This document shows, one piece after another, positions 9,412 to 11,899 of a stretch of 11,899 bases of DNA (positions within the stretch are counted from its first letter, which is position 1; every line of letters begins with the position of its first letter). The stretch is from Batrachochytrium dendrobatidis JAM81 (Eukaryota > Chytridiomycota > Chytridiomycetes > Rhizophydiales). Both the position numbers and the translations under genes were made by a program. The stretch is from assembly GCF_000203795.2 (NCBI RefSeq), contig NW_006281140.1:1-11899 (forward strand), written 5' to 3'. The notes beneath the pieces were generated by a model. That model saw only the letters and a list, made by a program, of their open reading frames with translations, was not told where the DNA came from and ran no database searches.

Positions 9412-9827
9412 ATTTACATGTAACACATCAAATAATGGGTTTTAATAAACTGCTAGTCTTGCATAATGTTTCCATCAAATCTACTGGTTTCTTGATGATT
9501 AGCATGCATGGTTGCATTCCCAAGATTAGTTTCTTGAATTCAAGCGCGAATATGATATTTTAGAATACAACAAATGAGTTTGCAAGACTTGGATTGGATT
9601 GGAAACAGCAGAACAGTCAAACTCAATATCCAGTTTCAAACTTGGTGATCATACAATGCATGACTGCCAAAAGATGACAATCTCGGATCAAAATTATAGT
9701 TTCATTTTGTATTTTGAAGAATTGAAAATGTCTATTCAAGTCAGTCTTTAACAGTGTTTAACCATTATTTATTCCAAAGCGAAATAAAGACTGCAGGATA
9801 AAGTAATCCATTGCGTAAATACGACTG
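9405..9827 (+). mobile_element. MITE-like terminal-inverted-repeat element, copy C (reference copy)
   Basis: It begins CAGTCATATTTAC (9405-9417) and ends GTAAATACGACTG (9815-9827), inverted repeats matching at 12 of 13 positions. Counting the next bases, TTT(T/A) before CAGTC, the repeat extends to about 17 bp with two mismatches. The length of 423 bp equals copy A. The interior holds the palindrome CTTGAATTCAAG (about 9533), two ATTGG units and no long reading frame. No target-site duplication is obvious. It lies 231 bp upstream of the OLA1 ATG, with its left terminus facing the gene. Confidence 0.87.
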
Positions 9828-10683
9828 TAAATGGAATTTCTTGCTTAAAGTTGTATGATCTAGACAGGTGAATCAGGACTTTTTATCCATTTATTAATAC
9901 AAATTATTTGCATTATTTCGAATGTTGAAACAGTTTCTCATTGTTTAATTGGAGCAGATCGTTTGCTATTAGAATATATTTCAAAATCAATTGTAAACAA
10001 GCGTTTATAACCACTTTCCAGTAGCACTATAGTCTGTTTATTCAAATATATCTGATTGTTTCAAGAATAAAATTACATGTCTATATATGTATTAATGGTA
10101 TTTGATCTATATGGATTTGCATTGTGGTGGAGATTGATTTGTTTTGGGATTGTATGTAGCATCAGACAAAATAAAGCAATAAAAGTGTTGCTAATTCAAA
10201 TCCTGGATTTCTCAAGATCCACCATCTGATTAAAAACTCGCATATATTGATGTCTTTTGCATTATCAAACACACCAAGTTAGAATTACAATCCCATTCTA
10301 TTAGATTGGGTTCAAGACTCGATAAACTGTTGAGGCGATATCCAAACCAAATTACTGCCATGAGCGGCCATATCAAGTGGCACGTATATTTCTCATCAGT
10401 ATGATAACTTGACATCATTTCTATATGCTTAGAAGAGTCAAAGTACCCTTCTGTCAGGTTCCATTAGAACTGATTACAAGTAAAATGACGTGGTTATTGC
10501 TATTACATATTTTCATTGACTTTTATATGAAAAAGCATGCTTAGGAAAGCAAATAGCCGATTGGTCAAGTGGTTGATTGTACCACTATCCTAGCTAAATC
10601 TCGAATAGCAACATGACATTGCAGATTTTTGGTGGGGGTACTTTGCGGTGGGTTAGTTTGTGGAAATATAACAAGTGCCGAAC
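9828..10683. other. AT-rich intergenic spacer with no supported gene
   Basis: This stretch is AT-rich and contains only short accidental frames, the longest a 62-codon minus-strand frame near 10230-10418 without recognisable protein character. It has no long inverted or tandem repeats that I could find and no further copy of the element. A G-rich patch (GG TGGGGG ... GCGGTGGG) lies at 10631-10652. A weak tRNA-promoter-like pair of boxes lies near 10566-10610. Confidence 0.5.
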
Positions 10684-10706
10684 CACATGAGCCGCCCTAA
10701 CATGTG
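10684..10706. promoter_or_regulatory. Inverted repeat CACATG-N11-CATGTG upstream of the protease gene
   Basis: A perfect 6-bp inverted repeat with an 11-bp, C-rich spacer lies 44 bp upstream of the TATA box. Each half is an E-box-like CANNTG sequence. It could be a dimeric transcription-factor site, but short inverted repeats arise by chance and there is no second example in the window. Confidence 0.25.
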
Positions 10707-10749
10707 CTATTGCAATTAGTGGCGTAGATTGCAGCCGTCGACAAATTAG

Positions 10750-10757
10750 TATAAATA
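10750..10757 (+). promoter_or_regulatory. TATA box of the fungalysin-type gene
   Basis: TATAAATA lies 115 bp upstream of the predicted ATG at 10872. It is followed by a pyrimidine-rich stretch (TTCTTTCGTTATCTACTACTTC, in two parts) that would suit a start site near 10780-10800. It is the clearest TATA element in the window, which fits a regulated rather than housekeeping gene. Confidence 0.55.
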
Positions 10758-10871
10758 TCGACGAGATCTAACCCTAGTTCTTTCGTTATCTACTACTTCA
10801 AAGTTGAACCGTCTCTAGCTTCTAGTGCATTTCTTTTATTATTACTATTGTATACTCTTAAAATAGGAATC

Positions 10872-11899
10872 ATGTTTATTGCTGCTGCTATTGTATTTGG
10901 TCTTGCTACTTCTGCTTTCGCGATTCCGTCAACTCCGATTATATCGCTGCCTGCCTTTTATTCGCCCCAAACCGTGGCCAAGTTTACCTCGACTATTCCC
11001 AATGGTCTGGCTACTTCCAGTTTGACCACTCTTAAAAATATTGCCAGCGACCACCTTCACAAGTCTCTTGCTCTTGGTTCAGGAGTGACTATTGTTCCAT
11101 CTGCTTCGTAAGTTGATTAAAATTTATTAAATCAATTGGTACATCTACAATTCAACATTTTATATATTTTATCTAAATAGGTTCCAAGACAACCATAGCG
11201 GTGTGTACCATAATTATGTTACCCAGGCAGTTAATGGTGTTGTGATTGCCAATTCAGTTGCTTCGGTTTCTACTGATAAAAGCGGAAATATCATCTCCCA
11301 AACAAGTTCATGGGTAAATGTCCAGTCTGAGCCCAATCTCGGCAGGTTTTCGAGTTTAAAGACAATCTCTCCAGTCGATGCTCTGGTTGCTCTTGCTGCT
11401 TCATTAGGCATCCAAATCGACGGGAAAACGCTTACGACATCGCCTGATCCAAATTTCCCTGAATCACTGGTGATTCATGGTGCACAAAGTATTACCAATC
11501 AAACAATTACTGTTAGTGACAAATTGTACAAAACTGCCTCGAGTCTGCGTCCTGTTTGGGAGTGCAGTTTACCATTGAGCGTGTCGTGGATTTCTGCTTT
11601 TGTCGACAAGGAAACCGGCAAGGTTCTCGGGGCTTCTGATTGGTCGTCATCTGCTGTTCGAACTGAAGATGGCCGTATTATTCCTCAAGGTTTGCCTAAT
11701 GATACTCACACTAGTTTGACTCGCAGGTCTTTAGTTGTTATCGACAAAAGACAACGTCGCATTCCTACTCGTAGACCTCGTCGAACCAGGACTACTACAG
11801 CTCGCAAAAATCGTGCTCAGCAAACTACTTCATCACCCAACCCTACTGCTGGTCCTGACACTCCATCGCCTAACCCTCCACCCACCGGAAATATTCCAC
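10872..11899 (+). CDS. Secreted fungalysin-type (M36) precursor, FTP/PepSY propeptide, 3' end outside window
   Basis: The model is join of 10872..11107 and 11181..11899 (intron 73 nt, phase 2, GTAAGT...AATAG), at least 318 residues with no stop to the edge. The ATG at 10872 starts a signal peptide (MFIAAAIVFGLATSAFA, likely cut near residue 17). Residues about 70-130 resemble the FTP propeptide domain: FQDNHSGVYHNYVTQAVNG followed by a beta-rich stretch ending SQTSSW. Residues about 203-235 resemble the second propeptide (PepSY-like) half: PVWEC, then VSWISAFVDKETGKVLG and SDW. In M36 enzymes these act as inhibitor and chaperone of a zinc metallopeptidase with an HExxH site, secreted outside the cell. 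Here the expected lead-in to the catalytic domain is not seen; instead residues about 256-318 are Arg-rich (KRQRR, RRPRRTR) then Pro/Thr/Ser-rich. Basic pairs there could be Kex2-type cleavage sites. No HExxH lies within the window, so protease activity cannot be claimed. Family call is good for the propeptide only. Confidence 0.8.

Noticed and set aside
10230..10418. 62-codon minus-strand frame in the right-hand spacer
   Set aside because: There is no recognisable motif and no splice partner, and the length is expected by chance in AT-rich DNA.
10556..10615. tRNA-like stretch with a box A look-alike (TGGTCAAGTGG) and a weak box B look-alike (TCTCGAAT)
   Set aside because: No acceptor stem pairs across the segment, the D-arm geometry is wrong and box B is poor. 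It could be a decayed tRNA or SINE head, but the sequence does not support a gene.
10631..10652. G-rich patch as a possible G-quadruplex
   Set aside because: It has only two or three runs of three or more G and cannot form a standard four-run quadruplex within a short span.

Overview
The window looks like nuclear DNA from a fungus with short GT-AG introns, most likely a Batrachochytrium-type chytrid. The grounds are indirect: an AT-rich genome with 70-140 nt introns, a fungalysin-type (M36) secreted protease precursor of the kind expanded in amphibian-killing chytrids, and otherwise ordinary eukaryotic housekeeping genes. The species call is inference and was not checked against a database.

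Layout from left to right. (1) Positions 1-776, minus strand: the 5' three exons of a GPALPP1/DUF3752-family gene, which runs off the left edge. (2) 828-1250: a 423-bp terminal-inverted-repeat element, copy A. (3) 1328-3559, minus strand: a four-exon gene for a predicted 443-residue zinc-binding protein with an N-terminal UBR box and a ZZ finger. Its first intron is 714 nt and holds a second copy of the element (B, about 2946-3363). (4) 3560-3902: a short divergent promoter region. (5) 3903-7192, plus strand: a two-exon gene for a predicted 1054-residue coiled-coil protein of unknown function. (6) 7309-7513: a decayed, 5'-truncated relative of the element (D). (7) 7650-9173, minus strand: a complete four-exon OLA1 (YchF-class Obg-like ATPase) gene, convergent with the coiled-coil gene. 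(8) 9405-9827: element copy C, the same length as copy A and nearly identical to it. (9) 9828-10749: an AT-rich spacer with no convincing gene. (10) 10750 onward: a TATA box, then a two-exon secreted fungalysin-type propeptide (FTP and PepSY-like regions) ending in an unusual Arg-rich then Pro/Thr-rich tail at the right edge.

The genes do not form a pathway. What links them is a family of short non-autonomous DNA elements (MITE-like). They have 13-bp inverted termini, CAGTC(A/G)TATTTAC in the best copies. One copy sits in the proximal upstream region of GPALPP1, one in intron 1 of the UBR/ZZ gene, one upstream of OLA1, and one degraded copy lies between two gene 3' ends. The most novel items are this element family, its insertion into an intron that splits a UBR box, and the chimeric-looking tail of the fungalysin-type protein.
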